This document shows, piece by piece, positions 15,651-24,011 of a stretch of 33,319 nt of DNA. The notes beneath the pieces were generated by a model. It was not told the origin of the DNA. It saw only the letters and a program-made list of their open reading frames with translations, and made no database searches. A program made the translations under genes and the position numbers. This DNA comes from an uncultured Clostridia bacterium (GTDB lineage Bacteria > Bacillota > Clostridia > Oscillospirales > CAG-272). Location of the stretch: assembly GCA_944392615.1 (NCBI GenBank), contig CALXXF010000024.1:1-33319 (forward strand), in the 5' to 3' direction. Positions within the stretch are counted from its first letter, which is position 1. Each line of letters opens with the position of its first letter.

Positions 15651-16553
15651 TCAGAGCATTGCCCTGAAGCCGTTTCCGACTATATCGCTTGTATTGTCCA
15701 CCACGATGAAGGCGTGGGGGTCTATCTGTTTTATCGTGTCTCGCACCACTTTGGACTGGCGGGTGTTCATTGCAACAAGGAGAATGTACTTTTCCTCGTG
15801 CGTGTACACTCCCATTCCCTTCCACATGGTGGCGCCGCGGTGAAGCACCTTGTTTATGTAGTCGCCCACCTCGTCGGGATACGTGGTTACTATCGTAAAG
15901 TATTTCGACCGGTTGAGGCTTTCTATAAACTTGTCTATTATCATCGCCTTGGCAAACAGACCAAGGGTGGAGAGCATTCCTATCTCGATACCTCTTATAT
16001 ATGCCGACAGCATGATGACAAAGTCTACGTACAGAAGCGCGCGCCCGCTCTCTATGCGGGTATATTTCTTGAATATCATCGCCACTACGTCGGTTCCGCC
16101 GCCGCTTCCCTTGTTGTAGAAGATTATCGCGGTGCCGATGCCGGGCAGCAGGACCGCAACGCACATCTCAAGAAAGAGGTTGTCGGTCAGCGGGAAAAGT
16201 CCCGGATATACCGTTGTGCCGAGATATTCTATGCCCATTCCGACCGCCGACAGAAGAATGCTCGTGTAGACGGTCTTGAATCCGAAGTCGCGTCCGAGAA
16301 AGGCGAAGCCGACAAGAAGAAGGAGTATATTGAATATCGTGGCAAATCCGGCGGTCGTTATAGGAAAGCCCTCAGGCAACACATGTGAAAGCATCACCGA
16401 TATGCCGGTGACCCCTCCCATTATGAAGCTGTTGGGTATCAGGAACACATATAGCCCTACGGTGACGATGAGAGTGCCCACTGTGAGCATGAAATACTCC
16501 TTGAGCACCGTTTTGAACTTGCTGTCCTCATGCATGATGGTGTTTCTTACCAT
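15651..16553 (-). CDS. YitT family membrane protein (DUF2179) inside the phe operon
   Basis: The protein has 300 residues; AAGGGG lies nine bases before the ATG. About five membrane helices lie in residues 18-180 (for example YFMLTVGTLIVTVGLYVFL and the SFIMGGVTGISVM segment typical of the family). The C-terminal soluble part, about 215-300, matches DUF2179 (YFTIVTTYPDEVGDYI, RGATMWKGMGVYTHEEKYILL). The family is widespread in Firmicutes with no settled biochemical role. Here it lies between pheS (30 bp upstream) and pheT (31 bp downstream) on the same strand, so it should be co-transcribed and placed under T-box control by tRNA-Phe. Confidence 0.92.
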   Translation of the reverse strand: MVRNTIMHEDSKFKTVLKEYFMLTVGTLIVTVGLYVFLIPNSFIMGGVTGISVMLSHVLPEGFPITTAGFATIFNILLLLVGFAFLGRDFGFKTVYTSILLSAVGMGIEYLGTTVYPGLFPLTDNLFLEMCVAVLLPGIGTAIIFYNKGSGGGTDVVAMIFKKYTRIESGRALLYVDFVIMLSAYIRGIEIGMLSTLGLFAKAMIIDKFIESLNRSKYFTIVTTYPDEVGDYINKVLHRGATMWKGMGVYTHEEKYILLVAMNTRQSKVVRDTIKQIDPHAFIVVDNTSDIVGNGFRAML

Positions 16554-16583
16554 AGCAGGTTACCCCTTATAACCGGTTTACGG

Positions 16584-17603
16584 TCAGAACTGCCTGAGAA
16601 AACGCAGATCGTTTTCATAAAGCAGACGCATGTCGTTTATGTTGTATTTGCGCATTACTATTCGCTCAATGCCGAGACCGAAGGCAAAGCCGGAGTATAC
16701 ATCGGGGTCTATGTCGCATCCTGCGAGAACCGAGGGATGGACCATGCCCGCTCCGAGTATTTCTATCCAGCCCTCCCCCTTGCATACGCGGCATCCCTTT
16801 CCGCCGCATACGAAGCAGGAAACATCGACTTCTGCAGACGGCTCAGTAAACGGAAAGTGATGGGGCCGGAAGCGCAGGCGGGTCCCTTCTCCGAAGAGCT
16901 TTTCTGCAAAATATTCGAGCATTCCCTTGAGATCGCCCATCGTTATCCCGCGGTCCACTACCAGACCCTCAAGCTGGTGGAACACCGGAGAGTGCGTGGC
17001 GTCAACAGCGTCGGAACGGTACACCCTGCCGGGGCTTATTATCCTTATCGGAGGCTTTCTTTGCTCCATTGTCCTGACCTGGACCGGCGAGGTCTGGGAG
17101 CGCAGAAGTATGTTCTCCGTTATATAAAATGTATCCTGCGTGTCGCGCGCCGGGTGATTTTTCGGTATATTCAGCTTTTCAAAGTTGTATTTGTCGTATT
17201 CGACCTCCGGGCCCTCAACGATGTCGAAGCCCATTCCTGTAAATATTTCGCACAGCTCCGCCTCTACCTTTGCAAGCGGGTGCCTCTGTCCTACGGCAGG
17301 CTTTCTTCCGGGGGCGGTGACGTCGAGCTTTTCGGCGGCAAGACGCCTGTCAAGCGCCTGTGCCTTCAGCTGTCCTCCCCTTTCAGACAAAGCGGCTTCT
17401 ATCGCCGTTCTGACCTCGTTGGCAAGCTGACCTATCACAGGCCTTTCCTGGGCTGAGAGCGCTCCCATTCCGCGCAGTATGGCGGTAAGGGCGCCTTTTT
17501 TGCCCAGATAGTCTATCCGCACCTTTTCGATCGACGCCTCGTCCTGCGCCGCCGCGGCGGCGTCAAGGGCACTTGCTCTTATTTCAAGCAGCTTTTCCTT
17601 CAT
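16584..17603 (-). CDS. pheS: Phenylalanine--tRNA ligase alpha subunit
   Basis: The protein has 339 residues, normal length. An N-terminal coiled coil spans about 1-85 ([16 protein letters not shown]). The catalytic class II core follows with [21 protein letters not shown], the motif 2 region ([24 protein letters not shown]) and the C-terminal GLGIERIVM (motif 3). A Cys cluster, [12 protein letters not shown], lies at about 277-288, as in many bacterial PheS. It is the first gene of the operon, behind a T-box leader and a GAGG ribosome site. Confidence 0.97.
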   Translation of the reverse strand: MKEKLLEIRASALDAAAAAQDEASIEKVRIDYLGKKGALTAILRGMGALSAQERPVIGQLANEVRTAIEAALSERGGQLKAQALDRRLAAEKLDVTAPGRKPAVGQRHPLAKVEAELCEIFTGMGFDIVEGPEVEYDKYNFEKLNIPKNHPARDTQDTFYITENILLRSQTSPVQVRTMEQRKPPIRIISPGRVYRSDAVDATHSPVFHQLEGLVVDRGITMGDLKGMLEYFAEKLFGEGTRLRFRPHHFPFTEPSAEVDVSCFVCGGKGCRVCKGEGWIEILGAGMVHPSVLAGCDIDPDVYSGFAFGLGIERIVMRKYNINDMRLLYENDLRFLRQF

Positions 17604-17791
17604 CTCAAATTTTCCTCACAATTACAGCTTTTAACAGCTTTTTACGGTTTTTTTAAATTTTTTATGGTCGTCTGAGACCTTTACGGTCTTCTGAAGCCTG
17701 CTCCGGACGGCGATCCGTTTTACGGCATGCCTGAAGGCTGCCGGAGCCGCCGTAGTCACATGACGGCAAGAAGCGTATTCAGGCGGGGGGA

Positions 17792-17883
17792 GGTCCGACT
17801 GCGCGCCTGCGATTTCGATAAAGCGCCGGAGGCGGGGGGTCCGACTGCGCGCCTGCGATTTCGATAAAGCGCCGGAGGCGGGC
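17792..17883. repeat. 46-bp tandem duplication between T-box and pheS
   Basis: Two near-identical 46-bp units begin at about 17792 and 17838 (GTCCGACTGCGCGCCTGCG... AAGCGCCGGAGGCGGG). They lie in the leader between the T-box terminator and pheS, so a read-through transcript contains both copies. The remaining 17604-17791 holds no gene. Confidence 0.85.
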
Positions 17884-17884
17884 T

Positions 17885-18217
17885 CAAATAAAAATACCCC
17901 GCCGCCCAAGCATAGGGCGCGGAGTCACGGTCACACGCTGTACCACCTAATTTCGACGCGCATCCGGAAAAAGGAAAGCAGGTTTCGACCGCTTGCTCTT
18001 CCGAATGATTTTCCGTCCTTGTTGGCCCGTAACGCGGGTCTGCGGGGACCGCTACCGAAAAATTCACGGACCCGACTCGGGAGGGAAATGCGCTGTCCGC
18101 ACTCGGAGACCCGCTTTCAGCCGCGGCGGTTCTCTCTGTTTCCGATTCTCCTGCATGCCAAAACACGGCAGGGACGGGCGTTGCCGACTCCTTCACAGTC
18201 ACTTTTACGTATATTTC
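17885..18217 (-). promoter_or_regulatory. T-box riboswitch, tRNA-Phe responsive
   Basis: On the minus strand the leader holds the stem I motif AACAGAGAGAAC (about 18140-18129), followed by GCGGCTGAAAGCG. The T-box AGGTGGTACAGCG is at 17948-17936. A terminator follows: CCGCGCCC (17921-17914) pairs with the GGGCGGCGG side, then ATTTTTATTT (17895-17886). The UGGU of the T-box would pair with the ACCA end of a tRNA with discriminator A, as tRNA-Phe has. A UUC at 18087-18085 could be the Phe specifier; this is not proven without folding. Uncharged tRNA-Phe should raise pheS-yitT-pheT transcription. Confidence 0.85.
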
Positions 18218-18223
18218 ACCGAC

Positions 18224-18252
18224 ATTATAACAGCACAAATGTCGGTTGTCAA
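18224..18252 (-). promoter_or_regulatory. Promoter of the pheS-yitT-pheT operon
   Basis: On the minus strand: TTGACA (18252-18247), a 17-bp spacer, TATAAT (18229-18224). A perfect consensus pair just upstream of the T-box. Confidence 0.9.
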
Positions 18253-18285
18253 TATACGCATGGCAAAAAACTTGACGAAAAAATC

Positions 18286-18314
18286 TTTACTTTTTGATGA
18301 ATATGTTGTACAAT
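18286..18314 (+). promoter_or_regulatory. Promoter of the U32 family gene
   Basis: TTTACT (18286-18291), a 17-bp spacer, TACAAT (18309-18314). It is divergent from the pheS promoter, with the -35 boxes about 33 bp apart. The leader is about 165 nt. Confidence 0.6.
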
Positions 18315-18486
18315 AGATAATCGGAGATTGTTGCCGTTCAGGCAGACGAAAGACTGTCCGAAGGTTTTTACAGCGCCTTTTTGAAAATCCGGCTGAAACC
18401 TTCCGAAAGCTGCCCGCAGGACGGATAATTTCCGGATCAAGCAGGATCAATACAGATCGATATTGATGCGGATGCGGAGGGTAGCT

Positions 18487-19713
18487 ATGCCAGAACTTCT
18501 TTTGCCGGCGGGAAACCCCGAAAAGCTTCGGATGGCTCTTCATTACGGAGCCGATGCGGTGTATCTCGCGGGAAAGCGCTTCGGCATGAGGGCTTCCGCC
18601 GACAACTTTACCGAAGAAGAGATCTACGATGCGGCAAATCTGTGTCACCTTTTTGGGAAAAAGCTCTACATAACCGTCAATACCAACCCGCGGACCCAAG
18701 AATACAAAGAGCTTGCTCACTTTTTCGACAGCATAAGGGATTCGGGAGCCGACGCGCTGATAATAGCAGATGTAGGCGTATTTTCGCTCGCCTCCAGAAT
18801 GCTCCCCCACACAGCGCTGCATGTTTCGACTCAGGCGGGTGCGGTGAGCGCCGCAGACTGCGACTTCTGGTATGAGCGGGGTGCATCAAGGGTGGTTCTT
18901 GCAAGAGAGCTGTCTTTGGAGCAGATAAGGGAGATAAAGGAGCTTGCCCCGAAGGGCCTTGAGATAGAGGTCTTCATACACGGGGCAATGTGCGTTTCCT
19001 TCAGCGGAAGATGTATGCTGTCGCATTATCTGACCGGCAGGGACGCCAACATGGGGGCGTGTACACAGCCCTGTCGATGGGAATACAACATGTACGAGCT
19101 TGAGGAGGTCAAAAGGCCGGGTCTGCGAATGCCCGTGACCGAAAATGAGCTTGGCACATTCATAATGGCGAGCCGCGACCTGTGTATGATAGAGCATATT
19201 CCTGAGCTTGTCGGATCGGGCGTTGACTCACTTAAAATAGAAGGACGCATGAAAAGCGCCTACTACGCCGCCGTTACGGCAAACACCTACAGGATGGCTC
19301 TTGACGCATATGAGGGCGCTACATGCGGCGCAGGATATGTTTTCCGCCCTGAATGGAAGAGAGAGCTTGAGAGTGTGAGCCACAGGGAATACAGCACGGG
19401 ATATTTTTTCACCTCTGTACGCGACGACCCGCAGCTTGTCAGCGGAGGCGGTTATATAGGGGAGAAAATGTTTGCAGCCGTTGCGGAAGGCGGCGACGGC
19501 ACCAGGGGTTTTTTCATACAGCGGAACAAAATATGCGAGGGCCAGAAGGTGGAGCTGCTCACCCGGTCAAAAACAGGGATACCGCTTATAGCGCGCGATA
19601 TGCGCGATGAAGACGGCAGACCAATAGAGTCGGCGCCTCACCCCGGCATGAGGTTCAGCATAAGGACCGATATGCCGGTTATGAAGAACGATATACTCAG
19701 AAGCGCATTATAA
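18487..19713 (+). CDS. Peptidase U32 family protein, probable tRNA hydroxylation factor
   Basis: The protein has 408 residues from the ATG at 18487, behind GGAGGG; the upstream ATGs at 18463 and 18466 lack a ribosome site. It begins with the family pattern MPELLLPAGNPEKL and ALHYGADAVYLAGKRFGMRA. Residues 165-196 hold HGAMCVSFSGRC and CTQPCRWEY with Cys169, Cys176, Cys192 and Cys196. LKIEGRMKSAYYAA follows at about 246-260. U32 proteins were once called collagenases; bacterial members such as TrhP and RlhA hydroxylate tRNA or rRNA bases. The length and Cys pattern suit the TrhP type, which makes 5-hydroxyuridine at tRNA position 34. The exact member is not certain. Confidence 0.88.
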   Translation: MPELLLPAGNPEKLRMALHYGADAVYLAGKRFGMRASADNFTEEEIYDAANLCHLFGKKLYITVNTNPRTQEYKELAHFFDSIRDSGADALIIADVGVFSLASRMLPHTALHVSTQAGAVSAADCDFWYERGASRVVLARELSLEQIREIKELAPKGLEIEVFIHGAMCVSFSGRCMLSHYLTGRDANMGACTQPCRWEYNMYELEEVKRPGLRMPVTENELGTFIMASRDLCMIEHIPELVGSGVDSLKIEGRMKSAYYAAVTANTYRMALDAYEGATCGAGYVFRPEWKRELESVSHREYSTGYFFTSVRDDPQLVSGGGYIGEKMFAAVAEGGDGTRGFFIQRNKICEGQKVELLTRSKTGIPLIARDMRDEDGRPIESAPHPGMRFSIRTDMPVMKNDILRSAL

Positions 19714-19847
19714 CCCGAGTGCACAATAGTGTAAGTCGCGGAAGGCTGCCGGATGAGTTAAAAAGCAAACAACGGAAGGCCGGCGGGGGAGTTAAAAGGC
19801 AAATTGCTGTCCGGCGCGGAGCGTCCGGATAAACAGGAGGTGATGAG

Positions 19848-20999
19848 ATGGGAGCGTGGGGATATCTTGTCCTTTTTATTGCGTGCCTTCTGGCTACAGG
19901 CGCGCTCACTCCTCTTGAAATAAGGCTGTGCCGCCGGCGCTCTGCCGCCCCCGGTCTTTCCCTTCCGCTTTTTCTCGCCGTCCTGATGTACGGAGCCTCT
20001 GTATTTGCCGCATTCTTCCGTGGACCCGGAGCATTTTTCGCCGTTATCGCGTGTACGGCGCTGCTTCCGGGAGCGATTTGCTTTGAGTACATTATTATGA
20101 GGACCCGCCGCAGGTCGCGGCTTATCGAACGATACAGAAATCAGAACAGCCGCAAAAGAGCGGCTGCCGCAACGGCGGAGTTTACCGAAAGGCTCGCAGG
20201 ATTTTCCTGCGATTCCCCGATAGACGACCAGACTCAGCGCAAGATATTGACCCTTCTTGCCGCCGACGCCGACAGAAAAATGATCGCCGAAATATTCAAC
20301 TGCCGTCAGCAGGACATAGACTATATAGACAAGAGCTTCGCAAAGTACTCTGCTGCAATGAGGGAAAAGGAAGAGGAAAACACCTTTTCTGAGCCGGTGT
20401 CTGCGGATCAGGCGAGCTTTTTTCTCCAGCTCATGATAACATCGACTCCGAAAAGTCTGCGCTGTTCGGAGGAGCTGCTCTGGAGCCGTTCAAGCGTGAC
20501 CCGGCTTCTTTCTGTCGCAGGCGGGAGGACGTATTCGCCTCGCAGCGCCGACGATTTTTTGTTTAGGTGCGGTCTTTTTGTGCCCGAAAAGACCATTGAG
20601 TCTGCGGTGCGGGGCAACGAGTCGAAGAAATGGCGGGACACCGAATATCAGAAGATAAGGGCGTCCGCACTTGAAAACAACGCGATAATATACTGGATAT
20701 ATACCGTCGGAGAGGTCGGCGTCGGGCAGGGAATGAAAAACTGCAGTATGATAGCCGCAGTTTCGGGCGACGGTAGATGTCTTTTCGGTGTCTACAGGAG
20801 CACCGGAGGATTTTCAGATTTTGTCAACAAGCTGCCGCACGAAAACGCGGCATGCATATACGCCGTGCTCTGCGACAATTATGACGCATATTCTACCGCA
20901 AGGATAAAGACGCTCCCGGTGGTTCTTTTCGGACTCAACAAAAAGGCATATATACCCGAAAACCCGCCGTTTTCTCACGGGGATTCCGTAAGAGCCTGA
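19848..20999 (+). CDS. Membrane-anchored protein derived from an IS630-type transposase
   Basis: The protein has 383 residues; AGGAGG lies seven bases before the ATG. Three hydrophobic segments occur at about 5-20, 38-57 and 61-84, followed by a basic stretch (RTRRRSRLIERYR). Residues about 120-165 look like a transposase helix-turn-helix. Residues 199-330 track the IS630 pattern: a STPKSL---EELLWSR segment, GL-VPEK, then KKW--TEYQKIRASALENNAIIYW and MIAAVSGDGRCLFGVY. Transposases have DETG or DEA after IYW; here it is IYTVG, with Tyr285 in place of the first catalytic Asp. The second site keeps Asp343-Asn344, while the third acidic residue of ELNPxE is missing. It is thus probably a retained, inactive transposase core tied to the membrane. 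Function unknown. Confidence 0.72.
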   Translation: MGAWGYLVLFIACLLATGALTPLEIRLCRRRSAAPGLSLPLFLAVLMYGASVFAAFFRGPGAFFAVIACTALLPGAICFEYIIMRTRRRSRLIERYRNQNSRKRAAAATAEFTERLAGFSCDSPIDDQTQRKILTLLAADADRKMIAEIFNCRQQDIDYIDKSFAKYSAAMREKEEENTFSEPVSADQASFFLQLMITSTPKSLRCSEELLWSRSSVTRLLSVAGGRTYSPRSADDFLFRCGLFVPEKTIESAVRGNESKKWRDTEYQKIRASALENNAIIYWIYTVGEVGVGQGMKNCSMIAAVSGDGRCLFGVYRSTGGFSDFVNKLPHENAACIYAVLCDNYDAYSTARIKTLPVVLFGLNKKAYIPENPPFSHGDSVRA

Positions 21000-21014
21000 C
21001 CTCGGAGTAAGAAT

Positions 21015-21059
21015 GTATTTACAGCGGCGTATCTGGGCAAGACGGTATTTACAGCGGCG
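21015..21059. repeat. 30-bp imperfect tandem repeat
   Basis: GTATTTACAGCGGCG occurs at 21015-21029 and 21045-21059 with similar following sequence, in the gap before the DUF1538 gene. Confidence 0.7.
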
Positions 21060-21213
21060 CCTCGGGTCAAAGGCAGGGACGTGCGTCTGCTTCCGGCGCA
21101 AAACTATTTATTATCTTTTTATTATCTTTCCGGCGTCTTTCCGGCGGCACCCTGAGGCATCGGAGCGCCTGAGGGGCCGGAGCTTGATTTTTTATCAGGG
21201 AGGACAAAATATA

Positions 21214-22731
21214 TTGAAGCGATCACGATCACACACAGTAATAATCGAGAAGATAAAGGAATCAGTGTCTTCAGTTCTCCCGGTGACCCTTATTGTTGCG
21301 GTAATGGCTTTCACCTTTGCGGAGGTATCGTCGGGCACATTCCTCTCGTTTTTTGTGGGAGCGCTGCTTTTGGTAGTCGGAATGGGACTTTTCTCTCTCG
21401 GCGCTGATATTTCCATGGCAAAGATAGGCGAGCATGTCGGAAAAGCCATGACAAAGTCAAAGAGTCTTCTGCACGTGATTCTCCTTTCCTTTTTTGTGGG
21501 GGTCATGATAACCGTGTCGGAGCCCGATCTAACGGTGCTTGCCGAGCAGGTTTCGGGCGCTGTTGAAAACTATATTCTGATACTCGCCGTAGGGCTGGGC
21601 GTCGGCGTCTTTCTTGTCCTCGCAATGCTGAGGATAGTGTTCGGAATAAGGCTGGCGTATCTTTTGTTTTTCTCATATGCGGTGATATTCGTCCTTTTTC
21701 TGTTTGTCCCGGATAATTTCATTCCCATTTCATTTGATTCGGGAGGCGTTACCACCGGACCGATGACAGTGCCCTTCATCATGGCGCTGGGCGTCGGCGC
21801 CGCTTCCATGCGTTCGGATAAAAACGCACAGGCCGACGCTTTCGGACTTGTCGCCCTTTGCTCAGCCGGTCCGGTAATTGCCGTGATGGTGCTTGGCATA
21901 ATATTCAAGCCCGCAGACGCTCCGTGGGCGCTCGAGGCTTTTCCGTCCGATACTACCGTTGAGATAAGCAAGTCGTATATCTCGTCCCTGCCCTCTGAGA
22001 TGGGGGAGGTTGCGTTAGCTCTGGTCCCGATAATCGCGTTCTTTCTGATATATCAGTTATTTACCGTAAAACTCGGCAAAAATCAGATAATAAGGATAGT
22101 CATAGGCGCTTTGTACACTTATGTCGGACTTGTCCTTTTTCTTACCGGAGCCTCCTGCGGCTTCATGCAGATGGGCTACGAGATGGGGAGGACAATATCG
22201 ACCGGACCGCTGCCCTTCATAATAGTTCCTCTCGGCGCCGTCGTCGGGTACTTCACCGTCAAGGCGGAGCCGGCGGTTGCAGTCCTCGAAAAGCAGGTTG
22301 AGGAAGTGACCTCCGGAACAATATCGAGGAAGGCTCTCGGAGGAGCCCTTTCTGCGGGAGTTGCAATTTCTGTTGCGGTTTCAATGCTCAGAGCGCTTAC
22401 CGGTATACCGCTTTCCTTTGTGCTTATTCCCTGCTATGCCGTCGCGTTGTTGCTCATTTTCTTCACCCCGTCGGTCTTTTCTTCAATAGCTTTCGACTCA
22501 GGCGGAGTGGCGTCGGGACCCATGACGTCCGCTTTTCTGCTCCCCCTTGCCGCCGGAGTTTGCGACGGTGCAGCAGGCAGCATAATGACCGACGCTTTCG
22601 GAGTGGTCGCAATGGTCGCTGTGACTCCTCTTGTCGCAATACAGATACTCGGTATGGTATATAAGATCAAGGTCAGCCGTCTTGAAAAGAAAAAGGCGGC
22701 GTCCCGCAGCGACGATATCATCGAGCTCTGA
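21214..22731 (+). CDS. DUF1538 membrane protein, two-domain
   Basis: The protein has 505 residues from a TTG start at 21214 with GGGAGG ten bases upstream; the frame extends to 21013 without a ribosome site. It is very hydrophobic, with about 12 helices. Two DUF1538 halves are visible: FDSGGVTTGPMTVPF (about 175-189) and FDSGGVASGPMTSAF (about 428-442), each followed by a helix and then a DAFGLVA or DAFGVVA segment. A tandem inverted-type repeat of this kind is typical of transporters, but the substrate of DUF1538 is unknown. The next gene encodes a PII-like protein, which may gate it. The C-terminal tail (RLEKKKAASRSDD) is charged and cytoplasmic. Confidence 0.88.
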   Translation: MKRSRSHTVIIEKIKESVSSVLPVTLIVAVMAFTFAEVSSGTFLSFFVGALLLVVGMGLFSLGADISMAKIGEHVGKAMTKSKSLLHVILLSFFVGVMITVSEPDLTVLAEQVSGAVENYILILAVGLGVGVFLVLAMLRIVFGIRLAYLLFFSYAVIFVLFLFVPDNFIPISFDSGGVTTGPMTVPFIMALGVGAASMRSDKNAQADAFGLVALCSAGPVIAVMVLGIIFKPADAPWALEAFPSDTTVEISKSYISSLPSEMGEVALALVPIIAFFLIYQLFTVKLGKNQIIRIVIGALYTYVGLVLFLTGASCGFMQMGYEMGRTISTGPLPFIIVPLGAVVGYFTVKAEPAVAVLEKQVEEVTSGTISRKALGGALSAGVAISVAVSMLRALTGIPLSFVLIPCYAVALLLIFFTPSVFSSIAFDSGGVASGPMTSAFLLPLAAGVCDGAAGSIMTDAFGVVAMVAVTPLVAIQILGMVYKIKVSRLEKKKAASRSDDIIEL

Positions 22732-23284
22732 ATTTCTTTTTCCTTTGTTTCATGCAGATTGTATGCAAATCCCGTGCGCAAATTCCGTGTGAAAATTCCG
22801 TGAGCAACCCCGTGCGCGCCCCGCGTGCAAATTCCGCGCGCGCCCGCGCAAAAAATGCAAAAAACCGGAGGACGCCGGTGCGTCTGTATGCTGATGCCTT
22901 TGCGCAGCTTTTTCTGCCTGACCCGGCGCTCACCGGAGCTGGCTTGAACCGGAACGGGTGCGTCCTCAGGAACAGGCTTGATATACTGAAAAGAGCGGCA
23001 AAGCGATATCTGTCGTCTTTCGCCGCGGAATCTTCAGACTGTAGCGGCTGTATGTCGGGCAGTTATCACCCGGAGCCATACGGTGACAGCCGGATTCGTG
23101 AGAGGCGGGGCGGTTTTACCGGCGCGCAGCATCTTCAAAAATGTTTATGTACCCGAATTGTTTTATCAATGTCTGACCGACACGTCTGTTTTACGCTGTC
23201 CGTGTCTGACCGACATATCTGTTTGTATTCACACTTATTCCATCCATATCTGTTTGAGCCGCATTTGCGGTATGGGAGATTATC
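22732..23284. other. Gap of about 550 bp between DUF1538 and PII-like genes, with short repeats
   Basis: At 22762-22850 degenerate copies of CAAATTCCGTGCG follow one another, rich in CpG. At 23170-23194 and 23203-23227 a 25-bp sequence, TGTCTGACCGACA(C/T)(G/A)TCTGTTT and flank, is repeated with a 33-bp period. An open frame across the region has no ribosome site and no recognisable pattern, so no gene is called. No clear promoter or terminator is seen. Confidence 0.6.
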
Positions 23285-23977
23285 ATGAAGGATCTGAACC
23301 TGCTGATAACAATAACAAGACGTTCCGATGAAAATGAGTTTGAGAGCTTTTTTGCCGGATGCGGTCTGCCCGTCATACTTTCGGCGCCCTGCGACGGCAC
23401 CACCAACTCGCAGACGCTCAGTCTTCTGGGCATAGAGCGCACCGACAAGGCGGTCTATTTTTCGGCGGCTACCGGGGATGAGGTCAGGCGTGTTATGAAG
23501 AAGCTCAGAAAAGAAATGTACATCGAACTGCCCGACAGGGGCATATCCGTGGCGGTGCCGCTCCGAAGCGTGGGCGGAGCGTCGGCACTTGCCTATCTCA
23601 CGCATTCAGAAATAAATGAAAGGCGGGACGACCCCATGGAAAGCGAATTTGAGTTGATTGTTGCAATAGCGAATAACGATACCACCGATATCGTCATGGA
23701 CGCCGCAAGAAGCGCCGGCGCAAGCGGCGGGACCGTTCTTCACACCAAGGGCACGGCATCGGCGGAGCACGGAAAATTTTTCGGCATATCGATAGCCGAG
23801 GCGAGAGAAATGATATTCATAGTGACGCCTTCCGCGAAAAGGCAGGCGATAATGAAGGCGATTATGCAGGGAGCCGGAGCCGACACACCGGCCAATGCCT
23901 ATGTTTTCTCCATGCCGATAAGCGCGTGCGCAGGCTTTGCCTCTCCGGATGAAGCGGATCCCGGCAATGCCGATTAA
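23285..23977 (+). CDS. PII-like protein with two tandem PII domains
   Basis: The protein has 230 residues; GGGAG lies seven bases before the ATG. Residues 1-100 and about 119-218 repeat the same pattern: a first beta strand (LNLLITITRR / FELIVAIANN), a helix, a Gly-Thr loop (DGTTNSQTLSLLGI / KGTASAEHGKFFGI), a strand (DKAVYFSAATG / EMIFIVTPSA), a helix and a last strand ending SVGG / SACAG. This is a ferredoxin-like PII signal-protein fold in tandem. PII proteins bind nucleotides and control transporters or enzymes. The upstream DUF1538 gene is the likely partner. It is followed 34 bp later by pyk on the same strand. The effector is unknown. Confidence 0.8.
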   Translation: MKDLNLLITITRRSDENEFESFFAGCGLPVILSAPCDGTTNSQTLSLLGIERTDKAVYFSAATGDEVRRVMKKLRKEMYIELPDRGISVAVPLRSVGGASALAYLTHSEINERRDDPMESEFELIVAIANNDTTDIVMDAARSAGASGGTVLHTKGTASAEHGKFFGISIAEAREMIFIVTPSAKRQAIMKAIMQGAGADTPANAYVFSMPISACAGFASPDEADPGNAD

Positions 23978-24011
23978 ATCGAATAAAATCTGAAAGGAGA
24001 TACAGAGCAGG

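Noticed and set aside
15570..16388. 272-residue plus-strand frame
   Set aside because: Antisense to yitT, whose membrane pattern and ribosome site are clear.
16530..17456. 308-residue plus-strand frame
   Set aside because: Antisense to pheS, which is unambiguous.
17756..18238. 160-residue minus-strand frame upstream of pheS
   Set aside because: It overlaps the T-box leader and promoter; the RNA features explain the sequence.
19848..20999. Active IS630 insertion sequence
   Set aside because: Two of the three catalytic acidic residues are missing, membrane helices precede the core, and no terminal inverted repeats or target duplication were seen.
22752..23288. 178-residue plus-strand frame between DUF1538 and the PII-like gene
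   Set aside because: No ribosome site, made partly of short repeats, no recognisable pattern.
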